DNA from: Triticum aestivum
Lineage: Eukaryota > Streptophyta > Magnoliopsida > Poales > Poaceae
NCBI RefSeq assembly: GCF_018294505.1
Contig: NC_057794.1
Span: 194,107,201 to 194,171,200 of the forward strand
Length of the DNA: 64,000 nt
Reading direction: 5' to 3'
This document shows positions 47,610 through 59,152 of the stretch, one piece after another. Every line of letters starts with the position of its first letter. The stretch's first letter is position 1. The position numbers and the translations under genes are program-made. The notes under the pieces were generated by a model. That model was not told the origin of the DNA, searched no databases, and saw nothing but the letters and a program-made list of their open reading frames with translations.

Positions 47610-48705
47610 GTCATCTTTATTTAAACCCCCCCGGGCCAGTGCTCCTCTGAGTGTTGGTCCAAACATAGCCACTTGCAGCGCTACCTCGGGGAAACTCGAG
47701 GGCTGGTTTTAGTTGTACGTAGTGCTCATCTGAGTGTGCCCTGAGAACGAGATATGTGCAGCTCCTATCGGGATTTGTCGGCACATTCGGGAGGTGTTGC
47801 TGGTCTTGTTTTACCATTGTCGAAATGTCTTGTAACCGGGATTCCGAGTCTGATCTGGTCATCCCGCTAGAAGGAATATCCTTCGTTGACCATGAGAGCT
47901 TGTGATGGGCTAAGCTGGGACACCCCTGCAGGGATTTGAACTTTCGAAAGCCATGCCGCGGTTGTGGGCAGATGGGAATTTGTTAATGTCCGGTTGTATA
48001 AAACCTGAAGTTGACCTTAATTAAAATACATCAACTGCGTGTGTAACCGTGATGGTCTCTTTACGGCGGAGTGCGGGAAGTGAACACGGTGTTGGAGTTA
48101 TGTTTGACGTAGGTTGTTCTAGGATCACTTCTTGATCATAGGTTCTCGATCACGCTTTGCCTTCTCTTCTCTCTCTCATTTGCGTATGTTAGCCACCTAA
48201 TATGCTAGTCGCTTGCTGCAGCTCCACATCATACCTTTACCTTACCCATAAGCTTAAATAGCCTTGATCGCGAGGGTGCGAGATTGCTGAGTCCCCGTGA
48301 CTCACAGATACTTCCAAAACCAGCTTGCAGGTGCCGATGATGCCATTCCAGGTGACGCAACCAAGCTCAAGAGGAGCTCGATGAAGATCTTGTCCTTTAC
48401 GTTGTTTCGTCTAGTCGATCAGTAGTGGAGCCCAGTTGGGGTCGATCGGGGATCTGTGTAGCATTTGGGGTAGTCTTCTTTATTTTGGGTTCCGTAGTCG
48501 GACCTTGATTGTATCTGGTTGATGTAATGCTTTATTCATATAATTGTGTGAAGTGGCGATTGTAAGCCAACTATGTATCTCTTTCCCTTATGTATTACAT
48601 GGGTTGTGTGAATATTACCTCACTTGCGACATTGCTTTCAATGCGGTTATGCCTCTAAGTCGTGCTTCGACACGTAGGAGATATAGCCGCATCGAGGGTG
48701 TTACA
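47610..48705 (-). repeat. Right inverted arm
   Basis: Inverted copy of 41391-42477 with small indels, for example an extra TATAAAACCTGAAGTTGACC stretch near 47997-48017. Confidence 0.88.
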
Positions 48706-48710
48706 CCCGA

Positions 48711-50342
48711 CCAGTAGAGAAAAGAGTTGCTACTAAACCTACTGAACCTATTGAAAATGAAATTCCTTATGAGTATCCTTCGGGTATGATAGAAAAACTG
48801 CTAGCTAATCCTTTTACAGGAGATGGAACAAAGCATCCTGATGAACACCTAATATATGTGGATGAAGTTTGTGGATTATTTAAGCTTGCAGGTATACCCG
48901 ATGATGTTGCTAAGAAGAATGTCTTCCCTTTATCTTTGAAGGGAGACACATTGATATGGTATAGGCTATGTGATGATACGAGATCATGGAACTATAGAAG
49001 ATTGAAATTGGAATTTCATCAAAACTATTACCCTATGCATCTTGTTCATCATGATCGCAATTATATATGTAATTTTTTGCCTCGCGAAGGAGAAAGCATC
49101 GCTCAAGCTTGGGGGAGGCTTAAATCAATGTTATATTCATGCCCCAATCATGAGCTCCCAAGAGAAACATTTTTTGAAAAAAATTATGCTTGGCTTTCTA
49201 AAAACAATCGCACCATGCTTGATACTTCTTGTGTTGGCTCTTTTATGACGAAGACTATTGGATTTAGATGGGATTTATTGGATAGAATTAAACGCAACTC
49301 TAAAGATTGGGATCTTGATAAAGGTCAGGAGTCAGGTACGACAACTAAGTTTGATTGTGTTAAATCTTTTATGGATACCAATATTTTCTGTAAGTTTAGC
49401 ACTAAATATGAACTTGATTCTGAGATAGTAGCTTCTTTCTGTGAATCTTTTGCTACTTATGTTGATATCCCTAAGGAGGAGTGGTTTAAATATCATCCTC
49501 CCATAGAAGTAAAAGTAGCTGCACCAATTAAAGTTGAAGAAAAGACTGTCACTTATAATGATCCTATTGTTCCTACTTCTTATGTTGAGAAACCACCTTT
49601 CCCTATTAGGATAAAGGATCATGCTAAAGCTTCAACTGTGGTTCGTAAAAGCAATATTAAAACATATGCACCTCCTAAGCAAGTTAAAGTAGAACCTAAT
49701 ATTGCTATTGTTAAAGATCTCTTGTCTGATAATATAGATGGGCATGTTATTTACTTCTGTAATGAAACTACTAGAATTGCTAAACCCCGTTATATAGATA
49801 AACCTAGACCTGTGGTAGGCATGCCTGTTATTTCAGTTAAAATAGGAGATCATTGTTATCATGGCTTATGTGATATGGGTGCTAGTGCTAGTACAATACC
49901 TATTGACTTATACAAAGAAATTATGGATGACATTGCACCTGTTGAGTTAGAAGAAATTGATGTTACTATTAAACTTGCTAATAGAGATACTATTTCACCA
50001 ATGGGAATTGTTAGAGATGTTGAAGTCTTGTGTGGGAAAACTAAATATCCTGCTGATTTTCTTATTCTTGGTTCCCCACAAGATAGCTTTTGTCCCATTA
50101 TATTTGGTAGACCCTTCTTAAATACTGTTAATGCTACCATAGATTGCACAAGGGATGTTGTTACTGTCGTCTTAGATGATATGACTCATGAGTTTAATTT
50201 CTCTAAATTTAGTAAACAACACCATGAAGAAGAATTGCCTAGTAAGGATGAAATTGTTGGTCTTTCTTCTATTGACGTACCTCCTAGTGATACTTTAGAA
50301 CAATATTTGCTAGACCATGATAATGATATGTTTATGAATTGA
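48711..50342 (+). pseudogene. Athila-B gag and protease
   Basis: The frame is open from the insertion point to a TGA at 50340. It contains the Gag domain (FPLSLKGDTLIWY, SWNYRRLKLEFHQNYYP, GRLKSMLYSCPNHE) and, about residue 360 after MIEKLL, the protease motif CDMGASASTIP followed by ADFLILGSPQDSF and IIFGRPFLNTVN. It is better kept than in Athila-A. The TGA interrupts the linker to RT, which continues in frame as RREIDEVFFK. Confidence 0.87.
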
Positions 50343-52142
50343 AGAAGGGAAATAGATGAAGTATTCTTTAAACACGAACCTATTCTGAAACACAATTTGC
50401 CTGTTGAAATCCTAGGGGATCCCCCTCCACCTAAGGGTGATCCCGTGTTTGAGCTTAAATTGTTGCCTGATAATCTTAAATATGCTTATCTTGATGAAAA
50501 GAAGATATATCCTGTTATTATTAGTGCTAACCTTTCAGAGCATGAAGAAGAAAGATTATTGAAACTCTGAAGAAGCACCGTGCTGCTATTGGATATACTC
50601 TTGATGATCTTAAGGGCATTAGTCCCTCTCTATGTCAACATAAAATAAATTTGGAAGCAGATGCCAAACCAGTTCGTGATCCCCAACGACGTCTGAATCC
50701 TAAAATGAAAGAAGTGGTAAGAAAAGAAATACTAAAGCTTCTAGAGGTAGGTATAATTTATCCCATTGCTGATAGTCAGTGGGTAAGTCTTGTTCATTGT
50801 GTCCCTAAGAAGGGAGGTATTACTGTTGTTCCTAATGATAAAGATGAATTGATTCCACAAAGAATTATTACAGGTTATAGGATGGTAATTGATTTCCTCT
50901 AATTAAATAAGGCTACTAAGTAAGATCATTAGCCCTTACCTTTTATTGATCAAATGCTAGAAAGATTATGCAAACATACACATTACTGCTTTCTAGATGG
51001 TTATTCTAGGTTCCCTCAAATACCTGTGACGGCTAAAGATCAATCAAAGACTACTTTTACATGCCCTTTTGGTACTTTTGCTTATAGACATATGCCTTTT
51101 GGTTTATGTAATGCACCCGCTACCTTTCAAAGATGCATGATGGCTATATTCTCTGACTTTTGTGAAAAGATTTGTGAGGTTTTCATGGACAACTTTTCCG
51201 TCTATGGATCTTCTTTTGATGATTGCTTGAGCAATCTTGATCGAGTTTTGCAGAGATGTGAAGAAACTAATCTTGTATTGAATTGGGAAAAGTGCCACTT
51301 CATGGTTAATGAAGGTATTGTCTTGGGGCATAAAGGTTCTGAAAGAGGTATTGATGTTGATAAAGCCAAGGTTGATGCTATTGAAAAGATGCCATGTCCC
51401 AAGGACATCAAAGGTATAAGAAGTTTCCTTGGTCACGCCAGATTTTATAGGAGGTTCATTAAGGACTTCTCAAAAATTTCTCGGCCTTTGACTAATTTAT
51501 TACAAAAAGATATGCCATTTGTCTTTGATGATGATTGTGTAGAAGCATTTGAAATACTTAAGAAAGCATTAGTTTCTGCACCTATTATTCAGCCACCTGA
51601 TTGGAATTTACCCTTTGAAATTATGTGTGATGCTAGCGATTATGCTGTAGGTGTTGTTCTAGGGCAAAGAGTTGATAAGAAATTAAATGTTATCCATTAG
51701 GCTAGTAATACTCTAGACAATGCTCAAAGAAATTATGCTACTACTGAAAAAAGAACTTTTAGCAGTTGCATTTGCTTGTGATAAGTTCAGACCTTATATT
51801 GTTGATTCTAAAGTAACTATCCACACTGATCATGCTGCTATTAAATATCTTATGGAGAAGAAAGATGCTAAACCTTGACTTATTAGATGGGTTCTCTTGC
51901 TACAAGAATTTGATTTGCATATTGTTGATAGAAAAGGAGCTGAGAACCCCGTTGCAAACAACTTATCTAGGTTAGAGAATGTTCTTGATGACCCACCACC
52001 TATTGATGATAGCTTTCCTGATGAACAATTAAATGTCATAAGTACTTCTCGTAGTACCCCTTGGTATGCTGATTATGCTAATTACATAGTTGCTAAATTT
52101 ATACCACCTAGCTTCACATACCAACAAAAGAAAACGTTCTTC
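50343..52142 (+). pseudogene. Athila-B reverse transcriptase and RNase H
   Basis: RT motifs are VVRKEILKLLEVG, HCVPKKGGITVV, GYRMVIDF, FLDGYSRFPQIPV and [15 protein letters not shown]. Stops occur near 50902-50931. The catalytic box reads VFMDNFSVYG: the second Asp of FMDD is Asn, which should abolish polymerisation. RNase H has CDASD, HTDHAA and NPVANNLSRL, the last with Asn where Athila-A has Asp. A TAG at 51698, a one-base insertion near 51750 and a TGA near 51878 break it. Confidence 0.87.
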
Positions 52143-53396
52143 TATGATTTGAAACATTACTTGTTGGATGACCCACATCTTTATAAAGGAGTAGATGGTG
52201 TTATTAGACGTTGTGTACCTGAGCATGAACAGGAACAGATCCTACGCCAGCGCCACTCCGAAACTTATGGAGGACACCACGCGGGAGATAGAACTGCACA
52301 TAAGGTATTGCAATCAGGTTTTTGTTGGCCTACTCTCTTATAGGATGCCCGTAAGTTTGTCCTATCTTGTGATGATTGTCAAAGAATTGGTAATATTAGT
52401 AGACGTCAAGAAATGCCTATGAATTATTCACTTGTTATTGAACCATTTGATGTTTGGGTCTTTTATTATATGTGTCCTTTTCCTGCCTCTAATGGATATA
52501 CACATATTTTAGTTGCTGTTGATTACATTACTAAGTAGGTAGAAGCTATTCCAATTAGTAGTGCTGATCATAACACTTCTATTAAAATGCTTAAAGAAGT
52601 TATTTTTTCAAGGTTTGGAGTCCCTAGATATTTAATGACTGATGGTGGTTCACATTTTATTCATCGTGCTTTTCGTAAAATACTTGCTAAATATGATGTC
52701 AATCATAGAGTTGCATCTCCGTATCACCCACAGTCTAGTGGTCAAGTAGAATTGAGCAATAGAGAACTCAAATTAATTTTGCAAAAGACTGTCAATAGGT
52801 CTAGAAAGAATTGGTCCAACAAACTTGATGATGCATTATGGGCCTATAGAACTGCATATAAAAATCCTATGGGTATGTCTTCGTATAAAATGGTATATGG
52901 AAAAGCATGTCACTTACCTCTCAAACTAGAACATAAGGCATATTGGGCTATTAAAGAGCTCAATTATGATATCAAACTTGCCGGTGAAAAGAGGTTATTT
53001 GATATTATCTAACTTGATGAATGGAGTACCCAAGCTTATTAAAATGCCAAGTTGTTTTAAGAAAAGGTTAAAAGATGGCATGACAAAAGGATACAAAAGC
53101 GTGAGTTTAATGTAGGTGATTATGTATTGCTATACAACTCTCGTTTAAGATTTTTTGCAGGAAAACTTCTCTCTAAATGGGAAGGCCCCTATGTTATCGA
53201 GGAGGTCTATCGTTCCGGTGCCATTAAAATCAACAACTTCAAAGGCACAAATCCGAAGCTGGTAAACGGTCAAAGAATCAAACATTATATCTCAGGTAAT
53301 CCCATAAATATTGAAACCAATATTATTGAAACTGTAACCCCGGAGGAATACATAAGGGACACTTTCCAGAACGTTTCAGACTCCGAAAAGGAATAG
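52143..53396 (+). pseudogene. Athila-B integrase
   Basis: The zinc-binding part has [14 protein letters not shown] and CDDCQRIG; the core has TDGGSHF and SSGQVELSN. The first catalytic region reads WVFYYM where Athila-A has WGFDYMG, so the first Asp is replaced by Tyr. Stops lie near 52341, 52536, 53010, 53039 and 53058. The C-terminal part ([41 protein letters not shown]) ends at a TAG at 53394. Confidence 0.87.
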
Positions 53397-53502
53397 GTAT
53401 GTGGTACGGTAAGTAAACCGATTCCAAAACCTTTTTTAAGGCAATATTTCTCTGTTTTGGAATATTTAGAAAAATACAAAATTAAGTAGCAGTCCGGGAA
53501 GG

Positions 53503-53639
53503 ACACGAGGGACCCACAAGGGTGGAGGGCGCACCCTACCCCCCTGGGCGCGCCCCCTACCTCGTGAGCACCTCGTGTGCCCTCCGGACTCCGTTTTCTT
53601 GCACGATACGTATTTTGTTAGTAAAAATTCACTATATAT
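53503..53639 (+). promoter_or_regulatory. LTR-like hairpin and TATA motif ahead of ORF3 (Athila-B)
   Basis: Arms about 53503-53535 and 53545-53577; TATATAT at 53633-53639. Spacing from hairpin to TATA is 56 bases, almost as in Athila-A (57). Confidence 0.5.
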
Positions 53640-53723
53640 TCTCCCGAAGGTTTTGACTCCGGTATCACGCAAATATTCTTTGTTCTTGTTTCGAGATGTT
53701 TTTTCTGACAGATCTAGATTATC

Positions 53724-54245
53724 ATGATGTCCCCAAGTGCTTCCAAGGACAAGTTCTTCAAGAAGGTCATCAACCCTTACCTCGCGGAGGTGCTGCGACA
53801 CCCTCAAACCATTGAGATGCGTGATGGGTTGCTACACATCCGCGATGCTGAGGGACCAAAGGGAACCAGAAGCGTGGAGACGAGGCTCGAAGCAATGGAG
53901 CAACAAGTTTTCAAGTGCCAGGGGATGGTGGAGCGTGGAATCAACGCTAGCCACACGATGCTCGCGGAGTTCACTAACAACTACAAGCCGGATGCCAAGC
54001 ACACCAAGGAGTCCATCTTCAAGCTACATGAGAAGATCGAGCACCTCCAAGCCCAAATCTATGACCTGCAAAACCAAAACTGTGAGTATGAATATAGATT
54101 CAAAAGAATGAGTTTGGCTGCAGATTCTAGGATTCCGGAGACTCGATCATCCTTCTATGATGGTGAACCTATGCCTTGGAAGATGGATGACAAGCCCGCA
54201 TCATCAACAACACCTCCACCTTCTTCACCAACCAAGGAGATATAA
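53724..54245 (+). CDS. Athila-B ORF3, coiled-coil protein of unknown function
   Basis: An intact frame of 173 residues, although gag-pol of this copy is full of stops. Residues about 53-125 (SVETRLEAMEQQVF, ESIFKLHEKIEHLQAQIYDL) look like a coiled coil. The C-terminus is proline/serine-rich and ends SSPTKEI, like SPPRKEI in Athila-A. No signal peptide, membrane span or known domain was seen. Codons here are more GC-rich than in the neighbouring AT-rich pol, which suggests a different origin. Confidence 0.6.
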   Translation: MMSPSASKDKFFKKVINPYLAEVLRHPQTIEMRDGLLHIRDAEGPKGTRSVETRLEAMEQQVFKCQGMVERGINASHTMLAEFTNNYKPDAKHTKESIFKLHEKIEHLQAQIYDLQNQNCEYEYRFKRMSLAADSRIPETRSSFYDGEPMPWKMDDKPASSTTPPPSSPTKEI

Positions 54246-54279
54246 TCACATGGGTATGGGCACTCCCCTTGGCAACCAC

Positions 54280-54292
54280 AAGCTTGGGGGAG
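54280..54292 (+). other. Internal second copy of the polypurine tract (Athila-B)
   Basis: AAGCTTGGGGGAG, identical to 55790-55802, lies 34 bases after the ORF3 stop. Confidence 0.65.
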
Positions 54293-55789
54293 GTGCCCCA
54301 GTATCGTATCACAACCACAACTCCTATCTTTACCATTTTCCTTAGTTCGATCCTATTAGTAGTATTTTGATCTAGTAGAATAAAGTTTATGGAATGATCT
54401 AGTTTTAAGTTTTGCTTTATGATCTCTCTATGTAATCGAGTCCACGAGCTATATAATAAAGATTAGTGTTGAGTCAAGGGCTTGAGTTTCTTGCTATGAT
54501 CTTGGGTGAATAAAAGAAAAGTGAAAAAGAATAAGAAGAAACAAAAGTTCATATTGATCTTATTGATAGTAATGACTTCACATAGAAAGAGTGTGATGGT
54601 TAAAAGTTGTTGGGAGTTGGCAGACATAGCTTTGGTCATCGTTGCAATTAATAGGAAGTAATAAGGAAAGATAGGTTTCACATATAAATATACTATTATT
54701 GACATCTTTTATGATTGGGAGCACTCACCAAATATGACATGCTAAAGAGTTGATGTTGGACAAGGAAGACAACGTAATGGGTTATGTTTTCTTATATTTG
54801 AGATAAAGTATGTTGTCATGGATCATCCAACATGTTGAGCTTGCCTTTCCCCCTTATGCTAGCTAAATTCTCAGCACCAAGTAGAGATACTACTTGTGCT
54901 TCCAAATACCCTTAAACCAGTTTTGCCATGAGAGTCCACCATATCTACCTATGGATTGAATAAGATCCTTCAAGTAAGTTGTCATTGGTGCAAAGCAATA
55001 AAAATTGCTCTAAATATGTATGATTAGTGTGGGAGAAATAAGCTTTATACGATCTTGTGATGTGGAAGTAATAAAAGTGACAGACTGCATAATGAAGGTT
55101 CATATCACAAGGGGCAATATAAAGTGACGCTCTTTCACATTAAGATTTTGTGCATCCAACCATAAAAGCGCATGGCAACCTCTGCTTCCCTCTGCGAAGG
55201 GCCTATCTTTTATTATTATCTTCTACCTTATGCAAGTGTCATGGTGATCTTCACCTCTCCCTTTTTCATTTTATCCTTTGGCAAGCCCAGCATGTTGGAA
55301 AGAACCTGATATACATATCTAATTGGATGTAGGGGGCATGAGTTATTATTGTTGACATTACCCTCGAGGTAAAAGGTTGTGGGGCGAAACTATAAGCCCC
55401 TATCTTTCTCTGTGTCCGATTAAAACTCTGTAACCACAAGTATTGCACGAGTGTTAGCAATTATGAAGGACTAGATGATAGTTGAGTATGTGGACTTGCT
55501 TTTTAGCTCTGACATAGACTCTTTTTGATGTTATGATAAATTGCAATTGCTTCAATGACTGAGGTTATAGTTTGTTGGTTCTCAATAAGGTTTCTGATTC
55601 ATACTTTTGCATTATGAATAGATCATCACTTGAACATAAGTAATCATATGACAATATCTATGTATGTTGCTGTTATGAGAATAATCATGATGCCCGCATG
55701 TCCGTATGTTATTTTTATCGATGCCTCTACCTCTAAACATGGGGACATATTTATTGTTATCGGCTTTCGCTTGAGGACAAGTGAGGTCT
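54293..55789 (+). other. AT-rich 3' spacer of Athila-B
   Basis: Collinear with 14583-16093; no conserved coding frame. Confidence 0.75.
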
Positions 55790-55802
55790 AAGCTTGGGGG
55801 AG
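55790..55802 (+). other. Polypurine tract of Athila-B
   Basis: AAGCTTGGGGGAG, one base before the 3' LTR. Confidence 0.85.
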
Positions 55803-55803
55803 T

Positions 55804-57275
55804 TGATACGTCCATTTTGCATCATGCTTTTATATCGATATTTATTGCATTATGGGCTGTTATTTCACATTATGTCACAATACTTATGGCTATTCTCTCT
55901 TATTTTACAAGGTTTACATAAGGAGGGAGAATGCCTGCAGCTGGAATTCTGGGCTGGAAAAGGAGCAAATATTAGAGACCTATTATGCACAACTCCAAAA
56001 GTCCTGAAACTCCACAGAATGCCTTATAATAAAAAATGAAAAATCCTCGCCAAAGATGAAGACTAGGGGGCCCACACCCTTTCCACGAGGGTGGGGGCGT
56101 CACCCCTAGGGCGCCCCCTACCTCGTGGGCCCCCTGGTGGCTCTCCGATGACCATCTTCTCCTATATGAAGTCTTTCGTCGAGAAAAAAATAAGAAGCAA
56201 CCTTTCGGGACGAAACTCCACCGCCACGAGGCGGAACCTTGGCGGATCCAATCTAGAGCTCCGGCAGAGCTGTTCTGCTGGGGAAACTTCCCCCACGGAG
56301 GGGGAAATCATCGCCATCATCATCACCAACACTCCTCTCATCGGGAGAAGGCAATCTCCATCAACATCTTCATCAGCACCATCTCATCTCAAAACCCTAG
56401 TTCATCTCTTGTATCCAATTCTTGTCTCCAAGTCCGGGATTGGTGCTAGTGGGTTGCTAGTAGTGTTAATTACTCCTTGTAGTTGATGCTAGTTGGTTTA
56501 ATTGCTGGAAGATCATATGTTCATATCCTTTATGCATATTATAACCCCTTGATTATGAACATGAATATGCTTTGTGAGTAGTTACATTAGTTCCTAAGGA
56601 CAAGGGAGAAGTCTTGCTATTAGTAGTCATGTGAATTTGGTATTCGTTCGATATTTTGATGAGATGTATGTTGTCTAGTCTCTAGTGGTGTTATGTGAAC
56701 GTCGATTACATAACACTTCATCATTATTTAGGCCTAGAGGAAGGCATTGGGAAGTAATAAGTAGATGATGGGTTGCTAGAGTGACAGAAGCATAAACCAT
56801 AGTTTATGCGTTGCTTCGTAAGGGGCTGATTCGGATCCATATGTTTCATGCTATGGTTAGGTTTACCTTAATACTTTTGTTGTAGTTGCGGATTCTTGCA
56901 ATAGAGATTAATCATAAGTGGGATGCTTGTTCAAGTAAGAACAGCACCCAAGCAACGGTCCACCCACATGTCAAATTATCAAAGTACCCAACGCGAATCA
57001 TATGAACGTGATGAAAACTAGCTTGATGATATTCCCATGTGTCCTCGGGAGCGCTTTTCCTTATATAAGAGTTTGTCCAGGCTTGTCCTTTGCTACAAAA
57101 AGGATTGGGCCACCTTTCTGCACTTTATTTACTTTTGTTACTTGTTGCTCGTTACAAATTATCTTATCACAAAACTATCTGTTACCACTTATCATTTCCT
57201 TCTGCTCCTTGTTGGGTTCGACACTTTTACTTATCGAAAGGACTACGATAGATCCCCTATACTTGTGGGTCATCA
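55804..57275 (+). repeat. Athila-B 3' LTR (1472 bp)
   Basis: Same ends as the 5' LTR, with the hairpin at 56082-56130. It lacks a stretch of about 35-40 bases present at 41117-41155 of the 5' LTR. Confidence 0.92.
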
Positions 57276-57280
57276 CCTGC

Positions 57281-58267
57281 CTATGCACTTATTAGCCCGT
57301 ACCCCGACGATGCTCGGCAGCGCGTTCAGGGTAGGCCCAGGGGCTTCTGTCGGTGCAACAAACCCTGGGTCTGTTGCCCAGACTATGCACATGCACGGGA
57401 ACAAGATTGAAGCACCAGCCCAAATCAGGGTTCAAGGGACTAAGAGATTTGAAGGACCAACATATAGATAAGTGGGACCAGGATCAAGCCAGAGATGCAA
57501 GACACCATCAGGAGAAGGCCTCCTTTGCCGGCAGGCGAGCCCAACAAAGGGCGAGGCCACGCCCAGAAGGAGACAATCAAGGCATCCCGGCAGAGCCTAC
57601 CAGGACTCACAGAGATGAGACCACCTCACTAACCACTCCACCACGACACACGTCGTCGATCAATGCGGTGTCAAGCCGCAAAGTGACTATGTGGCAGCCA
57701 TTTGCCACATGGAAGCCTCTCTCTATAGGAAAAGCCCACAGATGACACCTGTCCTGCGACGTGTCAAACAAGCAGGCGTGAAGCTGGCAAGATGGCCCGA
57801 CAAGCCTTGCCGGAAAACCAACGATGTGACGTTGAATGGTGCATTTAATGCGCCCTGTCAGCCCGTAGAGTTAGGTATGATAGCACTGTTTGATATCTTA
57901 TCAGTGCATAATAACTACTTTGACATTGTGGTAACCCCTTGATCTATAAAAGGAGGCCCACGACAACCATAGACAGGGTTAGAAGGTTGGATAACTCACA
58001 CCTCCGTACGTGTGTAGCCACACTGCCGCCCTGAGGCAACCTCTGCCGGGCAAGTGTACAACGCTCCACTACCACCTTTCCACCATCAATCCACCAAATC
58101 AGGAGTAGGATGTTATGCCTCGCAGTGGCCCGAACCTGGGTAAAATTGCCTGCGTGATCCATGTCGTGCTGCCCCATGCTCGTCTGCTCTTTGTGCAACG
58201 TGACGTCCCCTTGCCGAACCAGCAAGGGGCCTTCTGGTCCCATAGGTGGCCATGGTTTCCCGCGACA
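57281..58267 (+). mobile_element. End of another Ty3-type element with a 920 bp LTR
   Basis: 57348-58267 begins TGTCGGTGCAACAAACCC and ends GTTTCCCGCGACA. GGCCCAGGGGCTTC before it looks like a polypurine tract, so this is a 3' LTR with 57281-57347 as the last internal bases. Five bases on each side do not match, arguing against a solo LTR. The ending resembles the Tat LTR ending at 6991. Confidence 0.65.
57945..57951 (+). promoter_or_regulatory. TATA box in the 920 bp LTR
   Basis: ATCTATAAAAGGAGG, a strong TATA box about two thirds into the LTR. Confidence 0.6.
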
Positions 58268-58459
58268 CCCACATGTCATAGACACAAAAAGTGTGGCAAG
58301 ATTCCCTTAGGCAGGCCAAAGTGTGGCTAACAATTTGAGCAACTCAACTAAGGTAAGTGTGGCAAGTATGGCAAAAATCATGTGGTAATATATGGCAAAG
58401 ATAGTCACAATCCAAACAACCCTTTAGACTAGTAACTCTATGGTTACCCTAAGAGCATG
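58268..58459. other. Unassigned sequence
   Basis: GTGTGGCAAG(A/T) words recur; nothing else seen. Confidence 0.4.
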
Positions 58460-58461
58460 TA

Positions 58462-58669
58462 CTACCTCCGTCCTGGTTTACTCTTCCTATTTTGTGGTAT
58501 CAAAATTTGACCATAGATTTAACTGACAAAATGTTAATGCATGTCACTAAAAATTATATCGTTGGATTCGTATTTGAACATAATTTCAAATGGTGTAATT
58601 TTTGGTGACATGCATTGGCATTTTCTTAGATAAATCTATGGTCAAAATTTTACACTAAATACGAGGTAG
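58462..58669. mobile_element. Stowaway MITE, 208 bp
   Basis: CTACCTCCGT at the left and inverted CTACCTCGTATTT at the right, with TA on both sides. Long internal complementarity (TTTGACCATAGATTTA, inverted near 58631-58648). Confidence 0.85.
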
Positions 58670-58671
58670 TA

Positions 58672-59152
58672 CAAAAGTGGGCTATAACAGCCCTCCACTA
58701 TGTAGGCCAAAACACATGCCAAATTCACTTGTGATGCATTTGGCATCGATGCCCCTCCATTGCTCACCTGGAGCCCCAATCTGGATCATCTACTTTGCTC
58801 CGGTGCCAAATTAACTCACACAATGAAAAACACTTGCATGGGAGAGTGAGAGGACTGAGGCAATAAAAATACTTGTTTGGGATAGTGAGAGGCTGGTGTA
58901 GTTGGTTTGATTGATTTGTTTATACATGTGGGTCTGTGTGCATAGTGGTGCGAACTCTCTCACATCGCTAGAGCAGTGCCAAAATCTTTTGATTTGACAT
59001 CGATGCGTATTATGTGGCATACTTTTGAGAAATATGGCATCGGCCACATAGTGGAAGGAAACAAATGCCCAAGCTCTTCACGTGCTCCTAGGTAAATGAG
59101 AGGAGAGAGAGAGTGAGTGAGTGAAAAAATATCACTAGCCAGCCAACCCTAT
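58672..59152. other. Unassigned low-copy-like sequence
   Basis: CTTGCATGGGAGAGTGAGAGG and CTTGTTTGGGATAGTGAGAGG form a short direct repeat (58831, 58871). GA-rich at 59099-59122. Confidence 0.35.

Larger units (their letters stand above)
41391..48705. mobile_element. 7.3 kb element with long terminal inverted arms, unclassified
   Basis: It starts TGTAACGCCCTCGATGC and ends GCATCGAGGGTGTTACA. CCCGA is duplicated at 41386-41390 and 48706-48710, and the gag frame resumes after it. The arms 41391-42477 and 47610-48705 are inverted copies of about 1.1 kb. A unit 41391-45828 also has TGTAAC...GTTACA ends and looks like an LTR of 4.4 kb, followed by an internal region. TG/CA ends and a 5 bp duplication fit integrase-mediated insertion, but the two ends are inverted, not direct. 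No protein domain was found on either strand, so it must have been moved by another element. Confidence 0.75.
39720..57275 (+). mobile_element. Athila-B: complete Athila-lineage retrotransposon
   Basis: Two LTRs (39720-41238 and 55804-57275), perfect CCTGC target duplications (39715-39719 and 57276-57280), a tRNA-Asp primer site, gag-pol, ORF3 and polypurine tract. The gag is interrupted by a 7.3 kb element. Many stop codons and a changed RT active site show it is dead. Without the insert it is about 10.2 kb. Confidence 0.92.
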
